Shown here: in pieces, positions 1 to 10,800 of the stretch | How the letters are laid out: every line of letters begins with the position of its first letter | How positions within the stretch are numbered: position 1 is the stretch's first letter | Assembly (NCBI GenBank): GCA_013399015.1 | Contig: VWZX01000778.1 | Location: forward strand, 280,095-344,094 | Origin: Galbula dea | Lineage: Eukaryota > Chordata > Aves > Piciformes > Galbulidae | DNA: 64,000 nt | Direction: 5' to 3' | The notes under the pieces: model-generated | What the model was told of the DNA's origin: nothing | The model's input: the letters and a program-made list of their open reading frames with translations, nothing else | Database searches by the model: none | Translations under genes and position numbers: made by a program

Positions 1-480
1 GACGCTTTTCTATGGGATTCACCTCACCATTCACAGCATGAGCAGCCAAGCTTAGGCTCTTCACCTTGGGCACAAAGAGGGCTGCAGGCACAACCTCTCA
101 CCTGCAATTACAAAGCAGATCAGTCACTTGGCTCTTCCTGCACTGAAGGCTAGGAGGGGAGAGATCTGTCAAGAGATATTTACTAGGGCTCAACATCCAC
201 TTGTTTTTTCTATTTATTTATGCCTCTTTGCATGAACATGTATCACAAGTCATGTTTTTTTTTCTAATAAAAGATGGTTAAACCCCAAAACCTGAGGGTT
301 TTGTTTCTTCCACCCCAAGAACAGATAAGTATTTTCTTCAATCACAAAGAGTTTCATGGGCTGTAAGAGGAGGCATGTTAGGACAGCATGTCTAAGCCAT
401 ACACCGCAAGTGCATTGCACACATCTACCATCGTGGTTGGGTTCTCATCAGCATGGCTGGACCTGGAGCTTCACTCCATT
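1..480. other. Intergenic, no gene seen
   Basis: Non-repetitive DNA leading to the minisatellite. It contains an isolated AATAAA at 266-271 after a T-run, with no upstream gene visible to own it. Confidence 0.6.
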
Positions 481-745
481 GGACAGACACACAGATCCTG
501 ACTGCTTTGCTCCAGTGGGACAGACACACAGATCCTGACTGCTTTGCTCCAGTGGGACAGACACACAGATCCTGACTGCTTTGCTCCAGTGGGACAGACA
601 CACAGATCCTGACTGCTTTGCTCCAGTGAGACAGGCGCACAGATCCTGACTGCTTTGTTCCAGTGGGACAGACACACAGATCCTGACTGCTTTGCTCCAG
701 TGGGACAGACATGTGGATCCTGACTGCTTTGCTCTGGCAGGACAG
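481..745. repeat. Minisatellite, 37-bp unit, about 7 copies
   Basis: The unit GGACAGACACACAGATCCTG then ACTGCTTTGCTCCAGTG repeats with units starting at 481, 518, 555, 592, 629, 666 and 703, and a partial copy at about 740. Copies 1-4 are nearly identical. Copy 5 (GAGACAGGCGCAC) and copy 7 (GACATGTGGATCC, then CTCTGGCAG) carry substitutions, so the array decays towards its right end. Since 37 is not a multiple of three, the same 111-bp cycle is read in every frame, which explains three overlapping minus-strand frames here (425-712, 448-780, 471-677). None is taken as a gene. Confidence 0.95.
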
Positions 746-1659
746 AGGTTCCCAGCCAGTACTGCCATGAGAAAAAGCATCAGAACAAGTCTCGAAGGAA
801 AAAATTACTCAACATAATGACTTCATTACTTCTAGCCAGCACAGTACAGGTCAATCTAATCAACTTTACTGTGTTTTAGCCTATTCAGCAGTTTTGTCTC
901 AGCTCATCTGTACTAACATATGCAACTAGTTTGTTAAAACCTAATCCAACTACAGAATAAATAAAAATCCAATAGTAATACTGAGGCCTAATTAAAGACA
1001 AAACCTGTTGCTATCTTTTTAGATTAAACTGTCTTTATTTTACTTCACAAATTTGTACTCATGTAAATCAGCCTGTCAGGCTTTTTAAGGCATGTAAATG
1101 GCTCCAAGGGAGGGATGGGCATGAGGTGAGACAACCCTGGACAACACCACCCAAGCACTTCTCAGGCAAGTTCAGGTAAACTGGCATTTGATTTTGCCAA
1201 ATGCATCTTGAATTGCATGGATCACACCTTATTTTCCAAAAATGACAGCTGATCACTTTACCTTTTGGTTTTATACCCACCAGCAGGGTTGTCGCCATGA
1301 GGGGTGATCCAGAAATGACTTTTTTTCTGGGGTTTTTTCAACAGCAGGAATAGCTGCTGCATCCCTCAGCCAGAGATACCAAATTTAGCATTTCGTGGGA
1401 GGCAGCACTGGTTATAGCTTGCAGGAATTATCTGAGGACTGCAGCCTTAGCAGACCCTGCTCTCCTCTCTGCACAATAGATGTGAATCTTCATGGTCTGT
1501 TACCATTTGGGTCTGTCAGGTCTGAACACGTTTTGCAGGTCCATGCACAAAGGTGACACCAGGCAGATCAGAGGTAGAGGACTTCCAGACTGACCATTCA
1601 GTTTGAAATCAGATGCCATTGCTGTGTCAGCTTCATGTTGGCTCCACAATGTCATATTC
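746..1659. other. Intergenic, no gene seen
   Basis: Ordinary non-coding sequence between the minisatellite and the first CR1 copy. Only short chance frames. Confidence 0.65.
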
Positions 1660-2200
1660 GCAGAATCCCAGACTGGTAGGGGTTTCAAGAGACCTCTGGG
1701 GATCATTCAGTCCAAACCCCCTGCTAAAGCAGGGGCATCCAAAGAAGGCTGCCCAGGATCACCTCCAGGTGGGTTTGGAATCTCTCCAGAGAAGGAGACT
1801 GCACCACCTCTCTGGGCCAGGGCTCTGGCACCCTCACAGCAAAGAAGTTTTTCCTCATGTTCAGATGGAACTTCGTGGACACCAGTTTGTGCCCATTGCC
1901 TCCTGGCCTGTCACTGGGCCCCATCCTCTTGATATTGATCAGCATTGAGCAGGTCCCCTCTGGGTCTGCTCTTCTCCAGGCTACCCAGCTACAGGGCTCT
2001 CAGCCTTTCCTCCTTACAGAGGTGCTCCGGTCCCCCCAGCATCTTCGGAGCCTCTGCTGGACTCTCTTCAGAAGTTCCTTGTCTCTTTTGAACTTGGGAG
2101 CCCAGAATTGGACCCAGGATTCCAGATGTGGTCTCACAAGGGCAGTGCAGAGAGGAAGGGGAACCTCCCTTCAATCTGCTGGTCCCACTTTCTTCTCTGA
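1660..2200 (-). mobile_element. CR1 LINE, 5'-truncated 3' end
   Basis: On the plus strand it reads CGCAGAATCCCAGACTGGTA, GAGACCTCTGGGGATCATTC, CTCCAGAGAAGGAGACTGCA, GAAGTTTTTCCTCATGTTCA and ends around CTTCAATCTGCTGGTCCCAC, the complement of a CR1 3' region. The minus-strand frame at 1724-1945 carries CR1 ORF2 C-terminal motifs (NMRKNFFAVRV, REVVQSPSLE) with small indels. Several overlapping open frames here are by-products of the element and not host genes. Confidence 0.92.
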
Positions 2201-2460
2201 CCTCCCATTTCTTTCTTTAAATGGCAAAAGTAGCTTGTTGGAGTTGCAAAACAAACCTGAACTGTGAGGAGACACAGGGATGTGACCAGAAACTTGCATA
2301 GTGCTGTGGTGAGCAGTGAGTGGAACCTCAGCTCTTGCAGAGCTCTTGATGATAACAGCACCCAATGGATTTGCACCAGCTGCCTCCAATGTGATGTGCC
2401 TGTGCTGTCTTGCAGGATTGGGGCATTTCTCTGGCTTCCCAAACTACAACTAAAACACAT

Positions 2461-2960
2461 AAAAACATGTCCTAGTCAATAATTTATTATACTGAGATGG
2501 CAGCATAATTAAGTTACCAGAGGGCAAATATCTGGCAGCATAAGGTGCTACATGCTTTTGGCACGAGCTTTATTTAAACACATTGGATCAATTTGAATCA
2601 ATCTGACATGTACACACTTCAGGGCATGGCTAGTTTCAAATCAATTAAACTCCTTATGACTTTATGATTAGAAACCTGAGGTTATAAAACATTAATATAA
2701 AATCACAGTTTATAAAGTGAAAAATAAAATCCCAGTGCAATGTTTCATGAAGATCACAGGAATTATTATACAAGCTTCATTAAACAAACAAGGTAAGGAT
2801 AATTAGGCTGTAAATGGAGTACAGTAGTTAAAGAAAAGTGAAACCATAATTAGGAGGTGATGGCCACTTAGGCAAAAATAAGGAAGTATAGATAACTAGT
2901 GGCCTTCTGTGTGATTTCAAAGAAAAACACAATTAATTTCTCATGAGCTACTATGTCCCA
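2461..2960. promoter_or_regulatory. Candidate conserved non-coding block (AT-rich)
   Basis: A clean, repeat-free AT-rich stretch, almost without CpG, rich in homeodomain-type cores (CATAATTAAG, GGATAATTAGG, CCATAATTAGG) and other short motifs. Blocks of this texture in bird gene deserts are often conserved enhancers, but conservation cannot be seen from one sequence. Confidence 0.25.
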
Positions 2961-4000
2961 ACAAAACTTTCAAACACAGAAGTTGCTTGCTGTAAATGGC
3001 TGCAGGACAACAAGCAGCCATTGCAATTTGCCTGGAAAGAGGAAAAAAAAACCACAGTGAGCAACAAGGCACGTACAAGCCTTGCACAAAATAGTGAATA
3101 AAATCCTAAATTCTATCACAGACACAAATTATGCTCTAGAGTAATGATGCAGCAGAGAGCCTCAGCAGGTGCTCAGGCACTTTCCTGTGTGGTGAATTTA
3201 TGCAGGGGCTCACCTGGAAGGGCCAATGTAGGTCCCACAAACGCAAACAAGGCTGAAATGTGCTTTATAGTGCCTGGCTGATGAGAAATGAGTTTAAGCT
3301 GGGGGTTTGAGAGCATTTCTAGGGAAAGGTCTGCCAGTAGACTTTCCCTTCTTGTGCATTTAGGAATTGCCAAATTCAAAATTGCCATCCCCTGCTAAGC
3401 CAACTTTCATTAACAAAAGTCCCAGAGAAACTAAATCCTTCCAATGTCTGAAGGAGCGTGGTAATCTTGCTGCTTCTCTCTCTTGACACAAAGACCCAAA
3501 CAGATCAAAATCATCCCCAACACAATGGCATTTCTTGGGCAGACTCAGGCCACTCTGCCTTTCAAGTGCTGTGAAAAATCCTGGAAGAGATTCTCCTTTG
3601 GAAATATGGATAATGATTTTGCATGTGCTTTTATCTGACCTGCCCAATAAATAAATGTTAATACAACAAAGTGTCTAGTACTTACAAAAAATGCTGTAGA
3701 TTAAAAAATGCAAGGAGCTTTGCTGCAGTTCCTTGTCTTGCATACAAGGTACTCACTCATCACTTCCTATAGCACCCAGACATATGTGGCAAAGGGCAGG
3801 GTCTAAAGTCCACTAAGCTAGCAGAAAAGTCATCAGCTGCAGTGGACTTTGCACCAGGCCTGGCACACGCAGGAAATTCCTGTGCTCTTTGTTTTAATGC
3901 AGTTGTAGCATTGAAATGTGATTTGTAGTTTAATCTTAGCTCACTCCCAAATGGCTGCTTCTTTAAAGGTCTAGAGGGTCTCAAGAAAGAAAAAAAGTAA
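2961..4000. other. Intergenic, no gene seen
   Basis: Mixed-composition unique DNA with short chance frames on the minus strand only. Confidence 0.6.
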
Positions 4001-4110
4001 ACTGTAGGTTGGAAAAGACTCTTAAGAATATTGAGTCCAGAATGGGACAATCCTGACTGATGCCTGACCCAAGAAAGTCCTTCCAGCAGACCCTGCTGTG
4101 CAGACAGCCT
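4001..4110 (-). mobile_element. Probable degraded CR1-family 3' end
   Basis: GTAGGTTGGAAAAGACTCTT followed by AAGAATATTGAGTCCAGAAT resembles the complement of CR1 subfamilies whose tail reads ...TTGGACTCGATGATCTTAAGGGTCTTTTCCAACC. The start of similarity is clear but the far end is guesswork. It is more divergent than the other copies. Confidence 0.5.
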
Positions 4111-5189
4111 AGGTCAGGTATCACCCTCCATGGTAGACCTGCTGCAGATAACCCAGGTAGAACAGCATGCCAAATCTGCCCAGTCCCAGCAGCCAGATGG
4201 ATGAGACACAATCCCTTCAGAGCGCAGCCTGTCTGGAGTCACCGGGTGTTCCCATACAGCCCAGCTTCCCTGCCCTCCTCTCCTCATTCTCCACTCTGGA
4301 GAGCCCATGTCACCCCAGCCTGGACTTGCACCACATGGGATCCCTGTCTGCCTGCCCCCAGATGGTTTCACTTCACACATAAAGGCATCAGGCCTCCTCC
4401 TCTTCTCTGTGCTTGCTGGGGGGGACTGGGGACTGCTGCACCAGGTCAGCCATCAGCACTCTGCATCTGCTGGCCAAAGGGGGTCTGCAGCAAACACATA
4501 ACCTGTTTCAAAGCCAAACAGTCAGCCAGGCCAGGAGAGCCTTCCAAACCCCATAATGACATCCTGATGGCTCAGAAAGTAAAGGTATCAAGACTCTCAT
4601 GAGGTTTGAAATAAATCCCAAATCTGGATCACTTCAGCATCATGCTGCCACTTTGAACTTCTTGGCAACTGGTTCAGAGCCTTTGAAGCCGCATCCTGAT
4701 CCCACCTCCCTCCCAGTTCAAAAGCAGCATGCCTCCATCAGCTGGTCAGCACATGGCCAGGCAAGGGCTGGATGGGCAACTGCAGCATCCCAGCACACCC
4801 ATGGGCATACCTACACCACCTTGGTCTGGCCATGTTACCCTCAGCTAGGTGCTCCACCTCAAGGGAGAGTCATGGAGAGGGCACCAGCTAGGGGGGTTAT
4901 TGTAAATAAACAGAAAGAAAGGATGAGCCTTCAAGATGAGCCAGTAAGACCCCAAGATTAAACCCTAAAGGTTATTGTATCTGACTCGGGCCCCCAAAAT
5001 CATGACTGTGGTTTAGAGCATGGAGAGGTTTAACTCACTGCCCAAGGCTGAGCTAGTTCCCTGCTGGGTTTTGGTTTGGTTTTCAAGGGTGGGATGAATC
5101 ACTTTCCCACACCTTTTCCCCTGCCCAGAAAGGTGAGAAACAGCTAAAACCAGGAGAAACCTCAGAAGTCAGTGATACTTTCCATGGCT
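4111..5189. other. Intergenic, C-rich unique sequence, no gene seen
   Basis: A 180-codon plus-strand frame at 4060-4602 is Pro/Ser/Trp/His-rich with no recognisable domain and starts inside a CR1-like fragment, so it is taken as chance. Nothing else is recognised. Confidence 0.6.
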
Positions 5190-5840
5190 TTGCTGCAGAC
5201 GCCAGAAATCACCCAACCGCAAAGCAAGGTCTCTATGTGCCTACAAACAGGGAGGAGAAAACCTGGTTCTGTCACGAAAGCCACAGGGACGCAGTGGCCA
5301 GGTGACACCATCCAGCCCTCGCCACCTCCCCACACAGTATGAGGCAACGAGTCTCAAGTCAGAGGGGGGGCTCCTAGTGACCTCCCGAGCCAGCTGTGCC
5401 ACCGCAGGGGTCTTGGGACAGGAAGGGGGGATGATGAGGGAGGGTTTTACGAGCTGGCGTACGGCAACTTGCCAGGGATGCCTGAGCGCTGGCCAGGAGC
5501 CAGCAGGACGCTCCTGCATTTACTAGGGGACCCGCTGACTTCCCAGAAAATTACACAACATTTAAATACTTTTTACATTGAGCTAGTCTATTAAGGAGCT
5601 GCTCAAGATTTTTTATTTCATAAAGAGATTGTTCTGGAAATTCTGATGCTGGGAGCAGGAGCCGGCACGGCGACGCGGCATGGCTCGGTGGCACGGTGCC
5701 GCTGCATCGCTGCTTGCAGGGAACGGGAGCACAGCGTGTGGAAAAAGAGCCATAAAAATGGGAGATCTCTCCCAGGAGCCTTGCAAACAATTGTAAAAGA
5801 GCAAATCCCAAGAGGCAGACGTGAGCAGCTACGGCAGCAG
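5190..5840. promoter_or_regulatory. CpG-dense patch, possible small CpG island or promoter
   Basis: Most of the window is CpG-poor, but here CpGs recur: GACGCC, AACCGC, CACGAAA, GACGCAG, CTCGCC, AACGAG, CCCGAG, ACCGCA, GCGTACGG, AGCGCT, GACGCT and CCCGCT up to 5540. Then there are 11 CpGs between 5663 and 5736. The patch is embedded in otherwise ordinary intergenic DNA about 22 kb from the end of SHQ1. It could be an unannotated promoter, an enhancer kept unmethylated, or a conserved element. I see no convincing TATA box. Confidence 0.35.
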
Positions 5841-5853
5841 CACAGGCTGGCAA
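5551..5853 (-). other. Unrecognised 100-codon frame overlapping the CpG patch
   Basis: Minus-strand frame that reads through the CpG-dense stretch and ends in an amphipathic, helix-like segment (FPEQSLYEIKNLEQLLNRL, then a short Lys-rich end and TAA). The N-terminal half is Ala/Cys-rich and looks like GC-rich non-coding sequence read by chance. The C-terminal 30 residues look more protein-like. Splice acceptor-like CCCAG and ATCAG precede that segment on the minus strand. I do not recognise it, and it may be chance. Confidence 0.15.
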
Positions 5854-8800
5854 ACAAACCCAGCTGGGTTTTTAATCTGTGAGTGTGGGCACCCCTGGCT
5901 GAAATCCACGGCAAGATAAATCCCATAGGGAATGTATGCTTGTCTCATGCCTGAGCCAGGCTGGGGAAACGACACATCCCCACCAGAGTTCTGCACACCA
6001 GCACCCCTGCCTCGCTGCCTCCTCCACAGATGGGATCAGACTCCAGCACTGCTCCTCAGAAGCAAACCCAGCTGTGACTCAGGCAGGATCTCAAGGCTGA
6101 CAGGATTGGTAAATGCCAGCACAGCGACTCATAAGGAATAATCCCTTACCAGGTAAGGAGTGACTCAGGCACATACCTGGGCCAGCAGGTGCCAAAGAAA
6201 ACACAGATAAAGGACAAACAATGAACCTTTAGACTAGAAATACAACATTGTGCTGAGTGGAAAGATCATGATAGGGACTGACCATAAAAGTCACTGAGGT
6301 TGTTGAGGTTGTTGCAGATAAGCAAAGAAAGGAGGAAGATAAATCCCCACAAGACCTTATGGCAGCAGGGGGCAGAGAAGGAGCACAGGGGTCCTGCCCA
6401 ACACCCTCCCAGTGACATGCTGGTGGCACATGGACTTTGCAGAGGGACACAGCCACAGCCAGGGGGTTGCACATTCATTCCTTCAACCCACCCAGCCCCA
6501 GGGAGCACCCACATTTTGTTGGGTGGAATCATCTGCCGGGACAAGGAGGGGAGGGCAACTGTTTCTGCTTAAGTAGGAAAATCAGGCTCCAGCCTGTGAA
6601 CTGCCCAAAAGAGTGTGGCAGAATGGTCTCTGCTGACACAACCCAAAGGGGTCAGCCCTGGCAGTAGGGCGTGCAGTCGTTATCAGGGTGACAGCAGCCA
6701 TTTGACATGGCCCAAGGAGGAGTGGCAGAATATGAGTTCTCCATGGCAGGCATAACTGTCAATACAAGGTCTGTATCCCATTGATTATCCCTGGAGAAAA
6801 TAGGGATGGAGAGAGTATTAAACCTTTGCAGGGGAAGCACCAAGTACCTGCAGGCTTGCTGCTGCAGAGCAGAAGCATGCTGCTTACCTGTTACTGTAAA
6901 AAGAAAGCAGATGTCTTGCTACCTGCTGCCTCAATCATGTCCTTTCAGTACTGGGATGCCCTTGGCTTTATCCAGAAACCACTACATAGGTGCACAAGGC
7001 CTTGTCCCAGCACCTGTTTTCCTGTGCTTTCATTCCTCACCTTTTGACTTTGAAGGCAAGGTTGTGGAAGATGCTCATGGAGCTCACCAGCTCCTTGCCC
7101 TAAGCCCCGTCTACTCCTGGGCAGTCCAGGCACGTGCAGGCCAGCAGGCAGTCAATCACATACAACTGCTGCAGTGTCACCAGCAAGGATGTGGCAAGCA
7201 GTGGCTCCGGCCACTCACCCATGAAATGCAAATTTAATGTAACTATTTGCAATGTAAAGTGCTTTGCACTTTGAAAAATATGCTATTATTTGTGCCTTTT
7301 ATTGGAGAGTGGGGGAAAATATATTCAGAAACAGTCTCCTGTGCACGTTCACTTCTTTCTGCATCCAGAGTTATGGAGTTGATATTGAAATTTAGCAGCT
7401 GTGGGATACACAGACCAACAGTGCCATCACCACTAAATCATCTCTTATTTAGCTAATGCCCTTCATTGCTTGCACTCTTCTGCAAAAGCTACACAGAGAA
7501 TAGAAAACAACCTGTCAGGCTTACAGCACACTGGTCAGAAAAATTCCTCCTTCATTCAATTCCTCAAAAATGCACTGTCCCAGCAATACCAATAATGTGT
7601 TTATAAATATTTCAGGACTGGTGGGTTTATTCTTGGGCAATAACAACAGTTTCCCCAAGAGCTTTTTTCTGTGTTTGTTTTCATCCACCTTCCCAAAAGT
7701 GTCCACCTCAAAACAGTTAAAATCAACTGCAAAGGAATATATCTAAATGCATTAAAGAACATCTAATCCACCACTGCTGCTATTGTAATATTTTATTCTA
7801 TTTTAAATTATGATAAAGTCTTCTTCTAGTCTCACATTGTATATTAAGGAGCTATCTTTCTTTTTTCAGCTGTAAATCTGTAGATATTAACAAAGCAAGA
7901 CAAAACCAAAAAGGCTCACAAACAGAATTATTTCAATTATTTCAAAATAACATTGGGGTTTTGCCATCTCCTGACTTTTAAATTAATCTTTCTCCCACTT
8001 TCAGGACAACATTGTAAATTATGAGTATTGCAGCCAAGGAATAGGAGCCCTTGGTAAATCAGAAATTAATAGACAATGGGAGAAACAGCTGAGAAAAGAT
8101 GGTTATTGTTAGAAGTAAGGCAAAGAAACTTCTTCCTGAATGTGATGTCTGTATCCACAGACTCCAGAGGAAAGGCCTCCAGTAAATCCCTCCAGAGGAT
8201 GGTTTAAGCAGAGCTCTCATCGGCTCTGGGCTATTAATGCTCATGCAATCAATTAGCTGAGTGCAGGAGAGAAGTGCTAATTCCTTTGCTCCTCTAAATC
8301 ACCCACAAGCACCTAGCCACCTCCTTGATCTTCAATGAAAAGACAAGACTTCACGCTGGCACAAGGTAGGTAACCTGCTCTGAAATGCTAACACACCCCC
8401 AGTAGGAGGTAGAGCTTTGGCCAGAACTAGGCACAGCCATCCCACCTCATGTACACAACGTGACAGCCCTTGTTTCTGCTTAGATTTAACAGGTTAACCC
8501 TTGCAAGCTAGTTACATCTTTATAAATCACTCCCCAAAAAGAATATACTTCTGCCAGTGAAGCCAAGTTATGGAGTGACCTACAAGTCAGTCCTGCTGCT
8601 TGCTGGTTTCTTTTCTTTCTTTGGTTCAAAATAAGTTAGCTGCTTGTATTCGTTTGTTCGTTTTTGGGGTTTTTTTAACTGCAGGTCAAAGACTTGTTTT
8701 GCTCCAGAAAACCTGAGTGACTGCCTGCCCAGGCTTAAACTGGTGACAAGTGCCTTGACAGCCTCAGATAGTTGGTAAGCAATGTCCCTGTGCCAAATCT

Positions 8801-10800
8801 TAGTCTTTCCCTAAAAGCTGAGTGTGTTAAACATTGTTGCAGAGTATCTGGTACCCCAGTGTAAAAGCAGACACACTTCATATCAGGGTGACACCATTCC
8901 ACATTAGAAACCACAGCAGGTGGCTGCAAGGGACAGTCACCAAGAAGCCCTGCAGAGACACCCCATCACTCCCCACCCTTCACCCAGAGCTGCAGCAGTT
9001 ACCTACTGGGATCATCAACCTGTTGACACAGAAAGCTGAAGATCAATGACACTGAACAAGATTTTCATCACTCACTGAGATAAAAGGAGGCAGAGATAAA
9101 TACTTCTGTAGGCTGCAAGGCTGGTAGGAGTGGTCTTACCTCATGGTTCATTAAGCTTCCAGAAAGCTTCATCTGCTGTCATTAAGAGCTGCACTAATGG
9201 GACTAGGTGGTTTTCCAGTGTCTTGACTCCAGGAGGCATAGTAAAACTTAGACCAAGAACTTTTTTGAGCCACAGCCTTAGCAATGACTAACATTTAAAA
9301 ACTGGGAAAAGAGAGAAAAATGAGGGTCACTAAAAGCTATGAAGATGGTTCTGCCATCAGTTTGCTGCACCATGAGAGACTGACACCAGTAGGAAGGAAG
9401 GTGACCTGGAGCGGAGGTAGCCAAAAGCCTTATTTCAAGATCTGCTAGGCTAGAAAACAAGCACACACAGCACCACATGTGCTTCCATTATTATGGAAGA
9501 CTTGATCATTTTCTGACTTAGATCATTGGAAAGTGGAAGTGCCCATGGAGTTCCTAAGGTAAAGCCTAAAGTAATGACTAAGCAACAGAAGCATCCATCC
9601 CAGAAAGTCAGATTGTGCTGAACTCATACCTAGTGTGAGTACTTTGTCCCCAAATCCCCTTCCAGGGTGCAGAGAGGACAGGATCTGCCAGGAGCTTGGG
9701 CAGAGCAGGGACTGAAGGATTCAGACATCCATCCAGTGCCCACATAGGAATGTGCAAGCATCCACAGCAGCTGTCCCCAGGGAGGGCTGTGGGCAGTTAA
9801 GGCTAGGCTCGGTCTCGGCTCCCCTCGCCCCACAGACACAGCTGCCAGAAGACCTGGGGCCAGTGGGTCCCATCACATCAATCATCACCTCTGCAAGCTT
9901 CTGCTGCTTTTATGCACAGCTTTTCTTCTCATTTAGCACACACAGTGAAATGGGTTAAAACCTAAAGCCATTTATAATAATTATTCTGAAGGTTGTCTAC
10001 AGATAACGCAGAAAATAACAGTAGATTTGGAAAAAAAAACCTTTTAGCCTTAATAAAAGCATTTCAAAGCACTAGAAGGTTATTTATAGGGTGTGTAAAT
10101 GTAACTGGAGGGGAGGCAGAGTAAAGGGAGTTCAAAGGGTGTCTGTGAAAAGAAAAAAACCCACTGTGTTATTGACACTGCTTCCTGCCTTCTCACACTC
10201 AACAACCTTCTCAAAACAAACTAGAAGAAACAACAGCAACAACAACAACAAAAAAGGCTACTGAGAGCTATTTGAGATTAAATAATACTTTTTGACAGCT
10301 GGTAGGAAAAGGGCTGGTCCTGCATTCATGCTTACAATAGCATGCTGCTCCATACCCTTACTTGCATTGTAGAAGCATCCAAAAGCCCAGAGGGAACCAC
10401 GGGCTGGGGCTGGCAGGGTTACAGTGGGAATAGCTGAGCTCTGACCTGGAGCATCAATAGGCTGGGGAGACAGAGAGGTGTCCCCTCAAGGTTCTCCCTT
10501 GCTCTGTAATCCTCCAGCATTGCCTACAGCTCATGCCTAAGGTATTTGTGTAGGATACACGGTTTTCATTCCCTCAGAGTGAGGTCATCAGTCTCTACCT
10601 TATGAGGACCCCACCTATTTTGGGATGTAGCTCTGGCCTCCTTGCAACAGTTGCTGCCACTGGACTTTGGTGGGAGATGGCACCAGCTCCTGAGGGCTGC
10701 CCAGGCAGAGTCAGATAGGACAGGTGGGAGAAGTTTTACTGACAGAAACATGGCTTTGGGCAAAAATAAAACCATGTAGTGTCTTTGTTTCCTGAGAGCT
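5841..10800. other. Intergenic, no gene seen
   Basis: About 5 kb of unique sequence. There are no recognised repeats apart from the CAA microsatellite and a short GAGGTTGTT doublet near 6296. Frames around 6781-7237 were examined on both strands and have no recognisable product. Confidence 0.55.
10231..10255. repeat. (CAA)n-like microsatellite
   Basis: CAACAGCAACAACAACAACA followed by A-run: a short trinucleotide repeat with one CAG interruption. Confidence 0.85.

Noticed and set aside
425..780. Three overlapping minus-strand frames encoding repetitive peptides
   Set aside because: All three come from the 37-bp minisatellite read in each frame; a real gene would favour one.
4060..4602. 180-codon plus-strand frame
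   Set aside because: Low-complexity Pro/Ser/His/Trp composition, no domain, and it begins inside a CR1-like fragment. No splice-bounded continuation seen.
6945..7237. Minus-strand sequence with a faint look of a membrane sterol-reductase fragment (LQQLYVIDCLL)
   Set aside because: The resemblance is about ten residues long, is followed by stops and shows no further collinear motifs; treated as chance.
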